Below are positions 16,952 to 25,079 of a DNA stretch of 32,821 nt, one piece after another. The notes beneath the pieces are model-generated. The model made no database searches, had not been told where the DNA came from, and saw nothing but the letters and a program-made list of their open reading frames with translations. Source of the DNA: Calditrichota bacterium. GTDB taxonomy: Bacteria > Zhuqueibacterota > Zhuqueibacteria > JANLFK01 > Oleimicrobiaceae. A program made the translations under genes and the position numbers. Numbering within the stretch: the stretch's first letter is position 1; each line of letters starts with the position of its first letter. The stretch covers positions 1-32,821 of the forward strand of contig JACIZP010000137.1 in the NCBI GenBank assembly GCA_014359355.1, written 5' to 3'.

Positions 16952-17825
16952 GATACCTGCGCAGTCGCGCTTTCTCCACCACCTTGGTTGCAGCCCAACG
17001 CGTCGTGCTCACCGGACTCGTCAGGTAGCCTCGCCAGCGTCCCTCCCAGTGGGCAAACACATCGTCGCCCGTGAGCCTGTGGAGCACGTTCATAAGCCGT
17101 ACGTGGATGCGCTGGTATGCACGGGAGGCCAGTCGCCGAGTAGGGTGCAGGTCATACAGCGTCCACCAGCCCACATCATAGAGCCTGAGATTGTCCTTCA
17201 GCCCCCGGACTGCTCTGTCGAAAAGCGCGCCTGAGCCCTGTTCTCCTGTCACCTTCCAGAAGTCGTATACGCCCAGGAGGGCAAAAACATGGCCGTTCAA
17301 CACATGAGGAGGTGGAACCGTGGGAAACTCCTCGAACACTGGGGTCCCATCTGGAAATGAAGAGACCACTCCCCCTTTCTCCAGCGACAGCGAGAACGCC
17401 CACATCGCCCGCCGGGCAACCTGGAGGTATTCATCCTGTCCATCCAGGAGCCAAAGGCGAAGCAACAGGGAGATGGCCTCCCCCTGCGCCATGGCGGAGA
17501 TCCACGGGGCCTTCGGGCCATAGAACGGGAGATCGAAGCGATAGATCCACGCACCTACTTGCCGATATTCCTCGCAATGTTCCACCAGCCAGCGCCCTGC
17601 TCCGCGTGCGCGGGCCAGTACCTCTTCCTCGCCAGACGATGCCCACGCCGTCAGCTGAGCCAAGCCGTACTGCGCCACGGTAATGGCGTTGTACTGCCAG
17701 CCGATCTCGCGACCGTAGTAGACCTGGGGGATGCCGTTCACATCGAAACGGTACTCGCGAAAGTCTTCTACGCCTGTGAAGTCAAAATGGTAGGCGATGG
17801 GTATTGGTCTTTCCTGCTCGCTCAT
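16944..17825 (-). CDS. D-glucuronyl C5-epimerase-like protein
   Basis: A 293-residue protein that resembles the C-terminal catalytic domain of D-glucuronyl C5-epimerases. These convert glucuronic to iduronic acid within a polymer. Family-like motifs are VYYGREIGWQYNAITVAQYG (35-54), PWISAMAQGEAISLLLR (107-123), HVLNGHVFALLGVYD (174-188), YDVGWWTLYDL (216-226) and a Tyr at 237 in ASRAYQRIH. The last two fall where the epimerase active-site tyrosines lie, as I recall the human enzyme. There is no signal peptide or TM segment from this start. I chose the ATG at 17825, with AGGGG seven bases upstream, rather than one at 17945, because the extension is low in family character and contains a hairpin. 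Substrate is inferred; an alpha/alpha-barrel enzyme acting on another glycan is possible. Confidence 0.82.
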   Translation of the reverse strand: MSEQERPIPIAYHFDFTGVEDFREYRFDVNGIPQVYYGREIGWQYNAITVAQYGLAQLTAWASSGEEEVLARARGAGRWLVEHCEEYRQVGAWIYRFDLPFYGPKAPWISAMAQGEAISLLLRLWLLDGQDEYLQVARRAMWAFSLSLEKGGVVSSFPDGTPVFEEFPTVPPPHVLNGHVFALLGVYDFWKVTGEQGSGALFDRAVRGLKDNLRLYDVGWWTLYDLHPTRRLASRAYQRIHVRLMNVLHRLTGDDVFAHWEGRWRGYLTSPVSTTRWAATKVVEKARLRRYHG

Positions 17826-17866
17826 TCGAATACCCCTGGGCAGCGGCAACAGGCCACAATATGGCA

Positions 17867-17891
17867 GCGGGGAGTCATTGCCACTCCCCGC
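17867..17891. other. Perfect 9-bp hairpin in the spacer before the C5-epimerase-like gene
   Basis: GCGGGGAGT (17867-17875) and ACTCCCCGC (17883-17891) are exact inverted repeats around a seven-base loop. It lies in the 139-base spacer between the rmlA-like stop and the chosen epimerase start. Neither direction has a U-tract after the stem, so it is not a standard intrinsic terminator. A role in mRNA stability or attenuation is possible. Confidence 0.6.
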
Positions 17892-17964
17892 CTGCACTGA
17901 CGAGCTATGTCCGGCGCACGCATCCCTGCCAGGGCAACGCACCACTGGCAGCCAAAGGGTGCGT

Positions 17965-19029
17965 TTAGGCCACTTCTACGCGACTCTGGTCACCGATCAT
18001 GAAACGGTGCGTCTTCGGGATGCCGTTGGCGCGCACCACCTCCGCATGGTAGCCCAGCAGACTGCTCTCGATGCGGATGCCAACGTCCAGAATGCGACAG
18101 TGCGACATCACAATGCTGAACTCCACCTCGCTGTTGCGGATAAAACAGTCGTCCTGGATGGAGGTGTAAGGGCCGATGTAGCTGTTTTCGATGACGGTGC
18201 GCTTGCCTATGATGGCCGGGCCGCGAATATGGCTGCCAATAATGCGCGCACCCTCCTCGATGGTCACCGCCCCGGCCACGTACGAGGCTTCATCAATGCT
18301 CCCATCGATGTGCGGCTGCAGATGCTCCAACACCAGCCGATTCGCCTCCAAGATGTCCTGCGGCTTGCCCGTGTCCTTCCACCAACCTGTGATTTCGGAG
18401 TAAGTGACCTTGTATCCCCTTTCGAGCAGATATTGGTGAGCATCGGATATCTCCAGCTCGCCTCTGGCGCTGGGCTGAATGTTGTTAACTGCCTCGAAGA
18501 TGCAGCTGTCGTAGATGTAGATGCCGGCAACCGCGTATTGACTCTTGGGAACCTTGGGCTTTTCTTCGATGCGTACGATCCTACCGTCCTTGATCTCGGG
18601 AACGCCGAATCTCTCGGGATCCTTCACCTTGGCCAGGGTCAGGTGGCAATTGGATTTCTGGCGCTCAAATTCCTCAATGAAGCGCTTTATGCCGCCGACG
18701 ACCATGTTGTCACCGAGATAGAAAACGAAGGGCTCCTCGCCAATAAAGTCTTGAGAAATCTTCACCACGTGCGCCAGGCCGAGAGGGGCCTCTTGGGGAA
18801 TGTAAGTCACATTGATCCCCCAGCGGGAGCCGTCTCCCACGGCCTCGCGGACCTCCAGTCCCTCGGCGTTGGTCACGATACCCACCTCTTTAATACCCGC
18901 CTCCGCCACAAAATCCAATGCGTTGAACAGAATCGGCTTGTTAGCGATGGGCAACAGATGCTTGTTTTGCGTGTGCGTCAGAGGCCGCAACCGTGTCCCT
19001 TTGCCCCCGCTGGTGATGAGAGCTTTCAT
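17965..19029 (-). CDS. rmlA: Long-form glucose-1-phosphate thymidylyltransferase (RmlA-type)
   Basis: A 354-residue sugar nucleotidyltransferase that joins a sugar-1-phosphate to a nucleoside triphosphate, most likely forming dTDP-glucose. The N-terminal signature is SGGKGTRLRPLTHTQNKHLLPIANKP (from residue 7, with the nucleotide loop and Lys). It is followed by APLGLAHVV, FVFYLGDNMVVGG, the GELEISDAHQ segment and ITGWWKDTGKP. From ~250 on, hexapeptide-like repeats (GAVTIEEGARIIGSHIRGPAIIG, SYIGPYTSIQDDC) form a left-handed beta-helix, which marks the 'long' RmlA class. The longer class also includes members of uncertain sugar specificity. The ATG at 19029 has GGGAGAAGGGA upstream, a strong ribosome site. 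It heads the envelope cluster. Confidence 0.9.
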   Translation of the reverse strand: MKALITSGGKGTRLRPLTHTQNKHLLPIANKPILFNALDFVAEAGIKEVGIVTNAEGLEVREAVGDGSRWGINVTYIPQEAPLGLAHVVKISQDFIGEEPFVFYLGDNMVVGGIKRFIEEFERQKSNCHLTLAKVKDPERFGVPEIKDGRIVRIEEKPKVPKSQYAVAGIYIYDSCIFEAVNNIQPSARGELEISDAHQYLLERGYKVTYSEITGWWKDTGKPQDILEANRLVLEHLQPHIDGSIDEASYVAGAVTIEEGARIIGSHIRGPAIIGKRTVIENSYIGPYTSIQDDCFIRNSEVEFSIVMSHCRILDVGIRIESSLLGYHAEVVRANGIPKTHRFMIGDQSRVEVA

Positions 19030-19373
19030 TCCCTTCTCCCTGCGACTGAATTCTACCAGCCTTGACTTTCTAATCGTGATGGAGCTTTCCTTCGCGGAGG
19101 GCCACCCACCCGCTGGGCCATCTCGCTCGGGGTGGCGTAGACCACGTGCACTGAAAGCTTGTCAGCACTGTGGCTGCCCGACCAGGGCTTACCCGCGAGA
19201 GCATGAAATGCAACGACGCGCGTGACTCCCTCCCCTCCTCGCTGTTCATGGAAGCAAAGGCCGATTCAGCCCAAAGAATGGCCTCGACCACGCATGCAGC
19301 CAGTTGCGTCCACCGCCACACGACGAGACCCTGGCGCTCAGGCCGCCACTTTGCGTCGACGCGCTTCTGGGAC
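19030..19373 (-). other. Gene-poor spacer upstream of rmlA
   Basis: This 344-base stretch lies between the RNase HI-like stop and the rmlA start. No frame has a ribosome site plus a recognisable product. On the minus strand a frame open from 19265 to 19053 (about 70 codons, no ATG or GTG at a plausible start, stop TAG) has codon use like a gene and could be a decayed remnant. A frame reaching 19070 overlaps the RNase HI gene and looks like a shadow. A -10-like TAGAAT at 19055-19050 (minus) lacks a convincing -35. I see no RNA gene or repeat. Confidence 0.45.
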
Positions 19374-19946
19374 CTACGAGCCGCTTCTCTCACTTGCAAG
19401 GGCCGCGTCGATAGCGTTATTCGCCAGGACATCCGCCTTCTTGTTCGCCTCGCGAGGCACCTCCTCAATGGCAAATCGCTCAAACTGGGCCACAAGAGCG
19501 CTGACACGTTGGTGGAGAGGCACCAGGTTGCCATTCTTGACACGGAATTGGCCGTTGAGCTGCCTGGCCATCAGCGCGCTGTCGGTGCGCACTCGAACGG
19601 CGCGTGCGCCCATCTCCAAGGCCTTTTGCAACGCCAGTTCCAGTGCTTTGTACTCGGCAACGTTGTTCGTGCATTCGCCCAGGTAGGCACTGACCTGGGC
19701 AACCACCTTGCCAATGGCGTCCATGAGCACCGCCCCAGCTCCTGCCGGACCCGGGTTGCCGCGTGCTGCGCCGTCCACGTAGATGAGCAGTTCTTCGGTG
19801 TTTACCTGTCCGAGAAGCCCCTCGAGCTTGTCCAGCAGGGCGTGGATCCTTCCGCTATCCACTTCCAGGCGCTGCGCCAGTTCGTCCACTGGCAGAGTAG
19901 CCCGCAACGCTGCAAAGAGCTGGCGGTCGGTCAGACTGCGACTCAC
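19374..19946 (-). CDS. RNase HI-like protein with N-terminal extension
   Basis: A 190-residue protein. Residues ~50-185 form an RNase HI fold with the four acidic catalytic residues in place: Asp58 in YVDGAARGNPG, Glu98 in NNVAEYKAL, Asp122 in VRTDSALMARQL, and Asp172 in REANKKADVLANNAID. It should cut the RNA strand of RNA:DNA hybrids. The first ~48 residues (TDRQLFAALRATLPVDELAQRLEVDSG and a following helix) are not part of the core and read as a small helical domain, maybe nucleic-acid binding. The GTG at 19946 overlaps the TGA of the small membrane protein gene (GTGA), so translation is coupled. Confidence 0.9.
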   Translation of the reverse strand: MSRSLTDRQLFAALRATLPVDELAQRLEVDSGRIHALLDKLEGLLGQVNTEELLIYVDGAARGNPGPAGAGAVLMDAIGKVVAQVSAYLGECTNNVAEYKALELALQKALEMGARAVRVRTDSALMARQLNGQFRVKNGNLVPLHQRVSALVAQFERFAIEEVPREANKKADVLANNAIDAALASERSGS

Positions 19947-20131
19947 TCTTCACCCTTGCCTACTTCGGCCTTATTACGCACCATCAATGCGGCAACACAC
20001 CGGATGAGAATCAGGCAAAAGATCGCAATCAGGACAATGTCGCGCTTGTCGAGAAGGAAGAGCACATAGAGCAAACCAAGGATCGAGGAGGCGAGGATCG
20101 GCAGAGCCTCCACCGTCTTTGCACCAGCCAT
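19943..20131 (-). CDS. Small two-TM membrane protein
   Basis: A 62-residue protein with two predicted membrane segments (LPILASSILGLLYVLFLL and IVLIAIFCLILIRCVAALMV) joined by a short charged turn (DKRD), and a charged C-terminal tail. I do not recognise a family. The ATG at 20131 is chosen because GGAGG lies eight bases upstream; longer frames to 20149 or 20182 have no such site. Its stop overlaps the GTG of the RNase HI-like gene, and the Yip1-family gene lies about 50 bases upstream. Function unknown. Confidence 0.7.
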   Translation of the reverse strand: MAGAKTVEALPILASSILGLLYVLFLLDKRDIVLIAIFCLILIRCVAALMVRNKAEVGKGEE

Positions 20132-20181
20132 TAAGCAGTCCTCCGGCATTAAGACACAGCTTGCCTCCGCGCCTCCCCGCA

Positions 20182-20730
20182 TCAGAACAGGGCCATCATG
20201 GCCCTGGGTACTGCGTATGCCACAACGAAAAGCACATAGAGCACCACCATGCCACTCACGGAGAAGGTGAGCACCTGTTCATCTGGACAGCGCACCAGCA
20301 TCGGGATACCCACGTAGAGCAAGTAGAGCGAGTACAAGGCCAGCAAGAAGGTGAGACCCGAGAGCCAAGGGATGACAAGGAAGACGCCACCCACAAACGC
20401 GGGGGTCAGAGAGAAGGCGACGAGTTTCAGAAAATCGATTCGTTCGCCTTGCACCTCAAATCGGCGGGCCATCGCCTCGATAGCCCTCGCGCCCAGCCGA
20501 GCCAGTGCCAGGCAAAGGACGAAGTAGACCGCCGTGCTCAGGAAGTGGACCCACACTCTTCCTCTGCTGAAAAAAAAGCGAAGATAGAAGGCCGCCGCCG
20601 GGACAATCGCCAGCACCGCCACATACTGACTGAGGATCTGGCTCGTCGTCAACTCCTCAGACTTGATTCGCTCCCATGTGCTACGCGGTTCGAGAAGAAT
20701 GGCTTTGGCTCTGCCTATCACCCACTGCAT
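20182..20730 (-). CDS. Yip1-family integral membrane protein
   Basis: A 182-residue inner-membrane protein with about five hydrophobic segments: YVAVLAIVPAAAFYLRFF, FLSTAVYFVLCLALARL, LVAFSLTPAFVGGVFLVIPW, LTFLLALYSLYLLYVGIP and GMVVLYVLFVVAYAV. The N-terminus RAKAILLEPRSTWERI and the middle FSLTPAFVGGVF match the Yip1 / YIP1 domain pattern of bacterial proteins with unclear roles in membrane organisation. GGAG lies seven bases before the ATG. It follows dnaE after 44 bases, and a small membrane protein gene comes next. Confidence 0.82.
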   Translation of the reverse strand: MQWVIGRAKAILLEPRSTWERIKSEELTTSQILSQYVAVLAIVPAAAFYLRFFFSRGRVWVHFLSTAVYFVLCLALARLGARAIEAMARRFEVQGERIDFLKLVAFSLTPAFVGGVFLVIPWLSGLTFLLALYSLYLLYVGIPMLVRCPDEQVLTFSVSGMVVLYVLFVVAYAVPRAMMALF

Positions 20731-20774
20731 GGCACGCTCCTATGCTCTCTGGCCATCCTGCTGCCACTCGCAAT

Positions 20775-23700
20775 TCATGTGCTCACCCAAACGTTCTCTC
20801 TGCCGAGAATCTTGCGGAGGGTCTCCAGGAGTTCCACCTTAGGGCTCACACTCACCTTCCGTGCGCGCAATACCAGGCCATTGCCGTTCTGCGTGCGCAG
20901 GCCGATGAACACCGGGCAGTCGCCCTGATACCGCTCCAATACCGCGCTGACCTGCTCCGCCGTCGCCTCATTCAACGCACTGGGCGTCAGCCGCAGGCAT
21001 AACCTGCGCCCAAAACGCTCCGCGACGTCCGCAAGAGGGATAATCTCATCACAGATGATCTTTGCCCCTTTCTCCAGGCGGTTGGAAACCCTGCCGACCA
21101 CCATGATCATCGCGCCAACATGAATGAACTCCCTGAAACGCTCATAGGCACTGGAAAACATGAGGCACTCGCCGGTTCCAGTAAGATCCTCCATCGTGAA
21201 AAAGCCTGTCATACCACCCTTCTGATCAGGCCGAGCAGAGAATTGGGTCACCACCCCGCAGACCCGCACTTCGGTGTTGTCCTGCGCCTCCTCGAAGCCG
21301 TCGAGAGTGAAGGTGCCGAAGGTGGCTACTTCCTCTCTGTAACGGTTGAGAGGGTGCCCAGACACATAGAATCCAAGAACAGCTCTCTCCTTGCGAAGGG
21401 TTTCCTCTTCTGACCAAGGTTCCGCTTCTGGCAAGGAAGGCTTGAGGCTTTGCTCTCGGGCAAGTTCACCGAAAATGCTCGTCTGGCCGGCGGCCCGTTC
21501 CGCCTGTTGCCCCTGCCCAAAGGCCACGGCAGTATCGAGGGCGGCCAGCAGTTGGGCCCGGTGTCCGCCCAAGGAATCCATGGCACCCGCCTGGATGAGG
21601 CTTTCCAGGGCCTTCTTGTTGACCACCCGCACGTCCACCCGTTCGCAGAAGTCGAAGAGGTCGGTAAAAGGACCCCCTTGCCGGCGGGCGCGGACAATCT
21701 CTTCGATAGCACCCAGCCCCACGTTCTTCACCGCGCCCAGGCCGAAGCGAATCCCCTTCTCGGTGACGACGAACCGCGCCTGGCTCTCATTGACGTCGGG
21801 CGGCAGCACAGGGATGTTCATCCGCCGGCACTCGCCGATGAGCTTCACGACACGGTCGGTGTCGCCCATCTCGCTGGTGAGCGTGGCGGCCATGAATTCC
21901 GCTGGGTAGTGGGCCTTCAGGTAAGCGGTCTGGTAGGCAACCAGCGCATAGCCCGCGGCATGCGACTTGTTGAAACCATAGCCCGCAAAGCTGACCATCA
22001 TGTCGAAAATGGAAGTAGCCGTCTGGACGTCTATGCCGCGTTCCTGGGCACCGGCGACGAACCGCTCACGCTGCCGCTCCATCTCTTCGGGGATTTTCTT
22101 GCCCATGGCCCGTCGCACCACATCGGCCTCTCCCAGCGAGAAGCCACCGATTTCGTGGCAGATCCGGATGACCTGCTCCTGGTAGATTGCCACGCCGTAG
22201 GTCTCTTTCAGGATGGGCTCCAGCAGCGGATGGAGATACTGGATGGGCCTCTGTCCGTGGCGCCGCGCGACAAAGTCCTCGATGGTATCCATCGGCCCGG
22301 GACGATACAAGGCGTTCATGGCAATGAGGTCTTCCAAGCGGGACGGCCGCAACCTCTTCAACCACTCGCGCATGCCGGTGCTCTCAAACTGAAAGACCCC
22401 GACGGTCCGGCCTTCTGACAGGAGCCGATAGGTCGCCTCATCGTCCAATGGAAGGTTGTCGATGTCGACGTGGACGCCCTTCTCGCGCAGGGCCTTCACC
22501 GTGTCGTCGATCACCGTCAAAGTGCGCAGACCCAGCAGGTCGATCTTGAGGAGGCCAATCTTCTCCAAGCTGTCCTTGTCGTATTGGGTGACGACCTCTT
22601 GGTCTTTGACACGGTAAAGCGGCACATAGTTGGTCAGCTCCTCCGGTGCAATCACCACCCCGGCCGCGTGCGTCGATGCATGGCGTGCCAGACCCTCCAG
22701 CACTAAGGAGTACTCGATGAGCTTCTGGTAGCGCTCGTCGGTGGCGACCAAATCGGCGAGCTCCTTGACAGAATTGAGGGCCTGCTGCAGGGTCATGTTG
22801 GGCGAGGCAGGAATAAGCTTGGCAATGCGGTCAACCTCGCTCAGGCTGATCTTCATCACCCGACCCACGTCGCGCACCACTGCCCGCGCCGCCATGGAGC
22901 CAAAGGTGATGATCTGGGCGACGTTTTTCTCCCCGTACTTCTTGCGCACGTAGGCGATAACCTCATCGCGTCGCTGGTCGCAGAAGTCAATGTCGATATC
23001 GGGAGGGCTCAGACGCTCGGGGTTCAAAAACCTCTCAAAGACCAGGTCGTACTTCAGCGGGTCGATGCGGGTGATGCCCAACACATACGACACGACGCTT
23101 CCAGCGGCAGATCCTCTACCCGGCCCAACAGGAATACCGATGCTCCGCGCATAGTCGATAAAGTCCTTGACAATGAGAAAGTAGCTGGCGTAGCCTGCCT
23201 CGCGGATGACCTTGAGTTCATGCCGCACCCGCTTTTCGAGCTCCGGCGAAGCAATTCCATAGCAGCGTCGCACCCCTTCCCACACTAGCTTTTCCAGGTA
23301 CTCATCAAGCGTCGCCGCACGCTCCCCAGGCGGCAGGGCGAAGCGCGGCAGATGTTTGCTCTTCAAATCAAGGAGAACGTTGCACTTTTCCGCTATGGCT
23401 ACGGTGTTCTCGATGGCCTCGGGGACCTCAGCAAAGAGCGCAGCCATCTCCTCGGCCGACTTGAAGTAGATCTGGTCTGTGGAGTAGCGGAGCCGATCCG
23501 GCGAGTCGCGGTCCGCACCAGTTTGCAGGCAAAGGAGGATGTCGTGGGCGGTATAGTGCTCGCGCTTGAGATAGTGAATGTCGTTGGTGGCCACCAGAGG
23601 GATGCCAAGCTCGCGGGAAAGCCGCACCAGTTGCTCGCGAACTGCTTGCTCTTCGTCCAGACCGTGGTCTTGGATTTCCAAGTAGAAGTGCTGGTCGAAG

Positions 23701-24197
23701 ATCTCCTGGTACTCCAGAGCCGCACGGCGGGCCTCCTCCCACATTCCCTGGAGCAGCAACCGGCTCACTTCTCCCTGAATACATGCCGAAAGGGCAATCA
23801 GCCCTTCGTGATGGGCACGCAGCACCTGTTTGTCGACGCGGGGCTTCTGGTAGAACCCCTTCACGTAGCCGTGGGTCACCAACTTGAGCAGGTTCTTGTA
23901 TCCCGCCAGGTTGCGCGCCAGAAGCACCAGGTGATAGTTCCCTTCGCCTGACCTCTGCGGCGTCCGGTCCTCGCTGCTACCCGGGCTCACGTAGGTCTCC
24001 ACCCCCAAGATTGGGATGACACCGGCCTTCAGGGCCTGCTCGTAGAACTCGATGGCGCCGAACATATTGCCATGGTCGGTGAGGGCCAAGGCGCGCATCT
24101 TCATCTCGGCGCACGTCTTGACCAGACCAGGTATGGTGGCAGCACCATCCAGCAGGCTATAGTGCGAGTGGGTGTGGAGGTGGACAAACTCTGGCAT
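20775..24197 (-). CDS. dnaE: DNA polymerase III alpha subunit (DnaE)
   Basis: Replicative polymerase of 1140 residues. The N-terminal PHP domain keeps its metal-binding pattern (HLHTHSHYSLLDGA, ALTDHGNMFG), so it may still act as a phosphoesterase or proofreading site. The polymerase core shows GPGRGSAAGSVVSYVLGITRIDP, the catalytic aspartates in PDIDIDFCDQRRDE, YRPGPMDTIEDFVARRHG, VAIYQEQVIRIC and GFNKSHAAGYALVAYQTAYLK. A helix-hairpin-helix region and a C-terminal OB fold (VRVCGVVTQFSARPDQKGGMTGFFTMEDLTG) follow. The length and C-terminus fit DnaE1 rather than PolC or DnaE2. The ATG has AGAGGA about nine bases upstream. It lies 32 bases after the TPR lipoprotein gene. Confidence 0.97.
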   Translation of the reverse strand: MPEFVHLHTHSHYSLLDGAATIPGLVKTCAEMKMRALALTDHGNMFGAIEFYEQALKAGVIPILGVETYVSPGSSEDRTPQRSGEGNYHLVLLARNLAGYKNLLKLVTHGYVKGFYQKPRVDKQVLRAHHEGLIALSACIQGEVSRLLLQGMWEEARRAALEYQEIFDQHFYLEIQDHGLDEEQAVREQLVRLSRELGIPLVATNDIHYLKREHYTAHDILLCLQTGADRDSPDRLRYSTDQIYFKSAEEMAALFAEVPEAIENTVAIAEKCNVLLDLKSKHLPRFALPPGERAATLDEYLEKLVWEGVRRCYGIASPELEKRVRHELKVIREAGYASYFLIVKDFIDYARSIGIPVGPGRGSAAGSVVSYVLGITRIDPLKYDLVFERFLNPERLSPPDIDIDFCDQRRDEVIAYVRKKYGEKNVAQIITFGSMAARAVVRDVGRVMKISLSEVDRIAKLIPASPNMTLQQALNSVKELADLVATDERYQKLIEYSLVLEGLARHASTHAAGVVIAPEELTNYVPLYRVKDQEVVTQYDKDSLEKIGLLKIDLLGLRTLTVIDDTVKALREKGVHVDIDNLPLDDEATYRLLSEGRTVGVFQFESTGMREWLKRLRPSRLEDLIAMNALYRPGPMDTIEDFVARRHGQRPIQYLHPLLEPILKETYGVAIYQEQVIRICHEIGGFSLGEADVVRRAMGKKIPEEMERQRERFVAGAQERGIDVQTATSIFDMMVSFAGYGFNKSHAAGYALVAYQTAYLKAHYPAEFMAATLTSEMGDTDRVVKLIGECRRMNIPVLPPDVNESQARFVVTEKGIRFGLGAVKNVGLGAIEEIVRARRQGGPFTDLFDFCERVDVRVVNKKALESLIQAGAMDSLGGHRAQLLAALDTAVAFGQGQQAERAAGQTSIFGELAREQSLKPSLPEAEPWSEEETLRKERAVLGFYVSGHPLNRYREEVATFGTFTLDGFEEAQDNTEVRVCGVVTQFSARPDQKGGMTGFFTMEDLTGTGECLMFSSAYERFREFIHVGAMIMVVGRVSNRLEKGAKIICDEIIPLADVAERFGRRLCLRLTPSALNEATAEQVSAVLERYQGDCPVFIGLRTQNGNGLVLRARKVSVSPKVELLETLRKILGRENVWVST

Positions 24198-24229
24198 GAG
24201 CCCGCGTCCTCTTCAGGACCTCACAAGAG

Positions 24230-25033
24230 CTACAAGCGGCGCAACAACGCCTCGGCCGCCGCGCGGTACTCGCTCGTCGGATGGTGAAGCAGAAAGCTAT
24301 TGAGCTCCGCCCGCGCAGCGGCTCGCTCGCCCAGGGCAATGTACGACTTGCAGATCATCAAGTGCGCGTCGTCATACTTGTCAGTGGCGGCGAACGAGAA
24401 CACTTTGAGGAAAGCGGCTATGGCCTCATCGTAGCGGCCCAAATCGTAGTAACACTGCCCAATCCAGTACTGGCAGTTGTCGGCCAAGGGGTGCCGCGGG
24501 TTAACAGCGATGAGCTTTTCGAACTCGGTAATGGCCCGCTGGAAGTTCTGCCGTTCCACCAAAGACAAAGCGGCCTGGTACTGCGCCTCAAAGCTTGAAG
24601 CTGCAACAGACACCGAGCGCGCAACGGTCGTCGCAGGCGCGGAGCGAGCCTCATTCACCTGCTGCTCTAACCTGGCCATCTCCTGGTCCGCAGAGGCGAG
24701 CACACGTCGCAGGCTGTCGAGCGTCGCCTGGCGGGCGCGCAGCTTGCTCTGCAAGGCCTCGTACCGCGCCTGGGTGCTCGCATAAAGGCTTTCGCTGAGC
24801 GAAGGCGCCGAGGTAGCCTCTTTTTGCGGCGCGCTCGTGGAGGCCTCCTGGGCTGCGGCGGCGCCTGTTTTCTCTTGCCCTTGCTTGGTTCCCTCCTCGC
24901 TTTCCAGCATGGAGAGAATCCGATCCCGGTAGGCTTCGTCGGTCTCCTCGGGCAAGGTGCTTTGCTGTCGTGCGGCACATCCTGCCAAGACCAGACTCAG
25001 CACAATTGTCAACCCCAGGTGCAAGCATCGCAT
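24230..25033 (-). CDS. TPR lipoprotein (YbgF/CpoB- or BamD-like)
   Basis: A 267-residue lipoprotein. The signal peptide ends in a lipobox LAGC with Cys19 as the lipidated residue. I chose the ATG at 25033 because GGAGG lies about nine bases upstream; the frame extends 40 codons further without family character. A low-complexity Glu/Ala/Ser-rich linker and a predicted coiled coil (RYEALQSKLRARQATLDSLR, MARLEQQVNEAR) lead to three TPR-like repeats from ~150: AQYQAALSLVERQNFQRAITEFEKLI, DNCQYWIGQCYYDLGRYDEAIAAF, and HLMICKSYIALGERAAARAEL. Coiled coil plus TPR matches the YbgF/CpoB layout, which links cell-wall synthesis with Tol-Pal constriction. No tol or pal gene is in this window. recN lies 46 bases upstream, dnaE 32 bases downstream. 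Confidence 0.85.
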   Translation of the reverse strand: MRCLHLGLTIVLSLVLAGCAARQQSTLPEETDEAYRDRILSMLESEEGTKQGQEKTGAAAAQEASTSAPQKEATSAPSLSESLYASTQARYEALQSKLRARQATLDSLRRVLASADQEMARLEQQVNEARSAPATTVARSVSVAASSFEAQYQAALSLVERQNFQRAITEFEKLIAVNPRHPLADNCQYWIGQCYYDLGRYDEAIAAFLKVFSFAATDKYDDAHLMICKSYIALGERAAARAELNSFLLHHPTSEYRAAAEALLRRL

Positions 25034-25079
25034 TTTGTCGTCCCTCCCTGCTCGGCCCGGCGTCGCTCTGCCGGGGCTG

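Noticed and set aside
17826-17945. 40-codon N-terminal extension of the C5-epimerase-like gene
   Set aside because: The extension is low in family character and includes the hairpin; the ATG at 17825 has its own ribosome site.
19049-19056. -10-like TAGAAT upstream of rmlA
   Set aside because: No acceptable -35 at 16-18 bases and the implied leader would be only about 13 bases.
17797-19065. 422-codon plus-strand open frame
   Set aside because: It is antisense to the rmlA-like gene and the start of the epimerase-like gene; the product has no recognisable features.
19170-20069. 299-codon plus-strand open frame covering the gap and the RNase HI gene
   Set aside because: Opposite strand of RNase HI with all four catalytic acids intact; the plus-strand product is basic and Ser/Arg/His-rich without family features.
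21450-22418. 322-codon plus-strand open frame
   Set aside because: Antisense shadow of dnaE.
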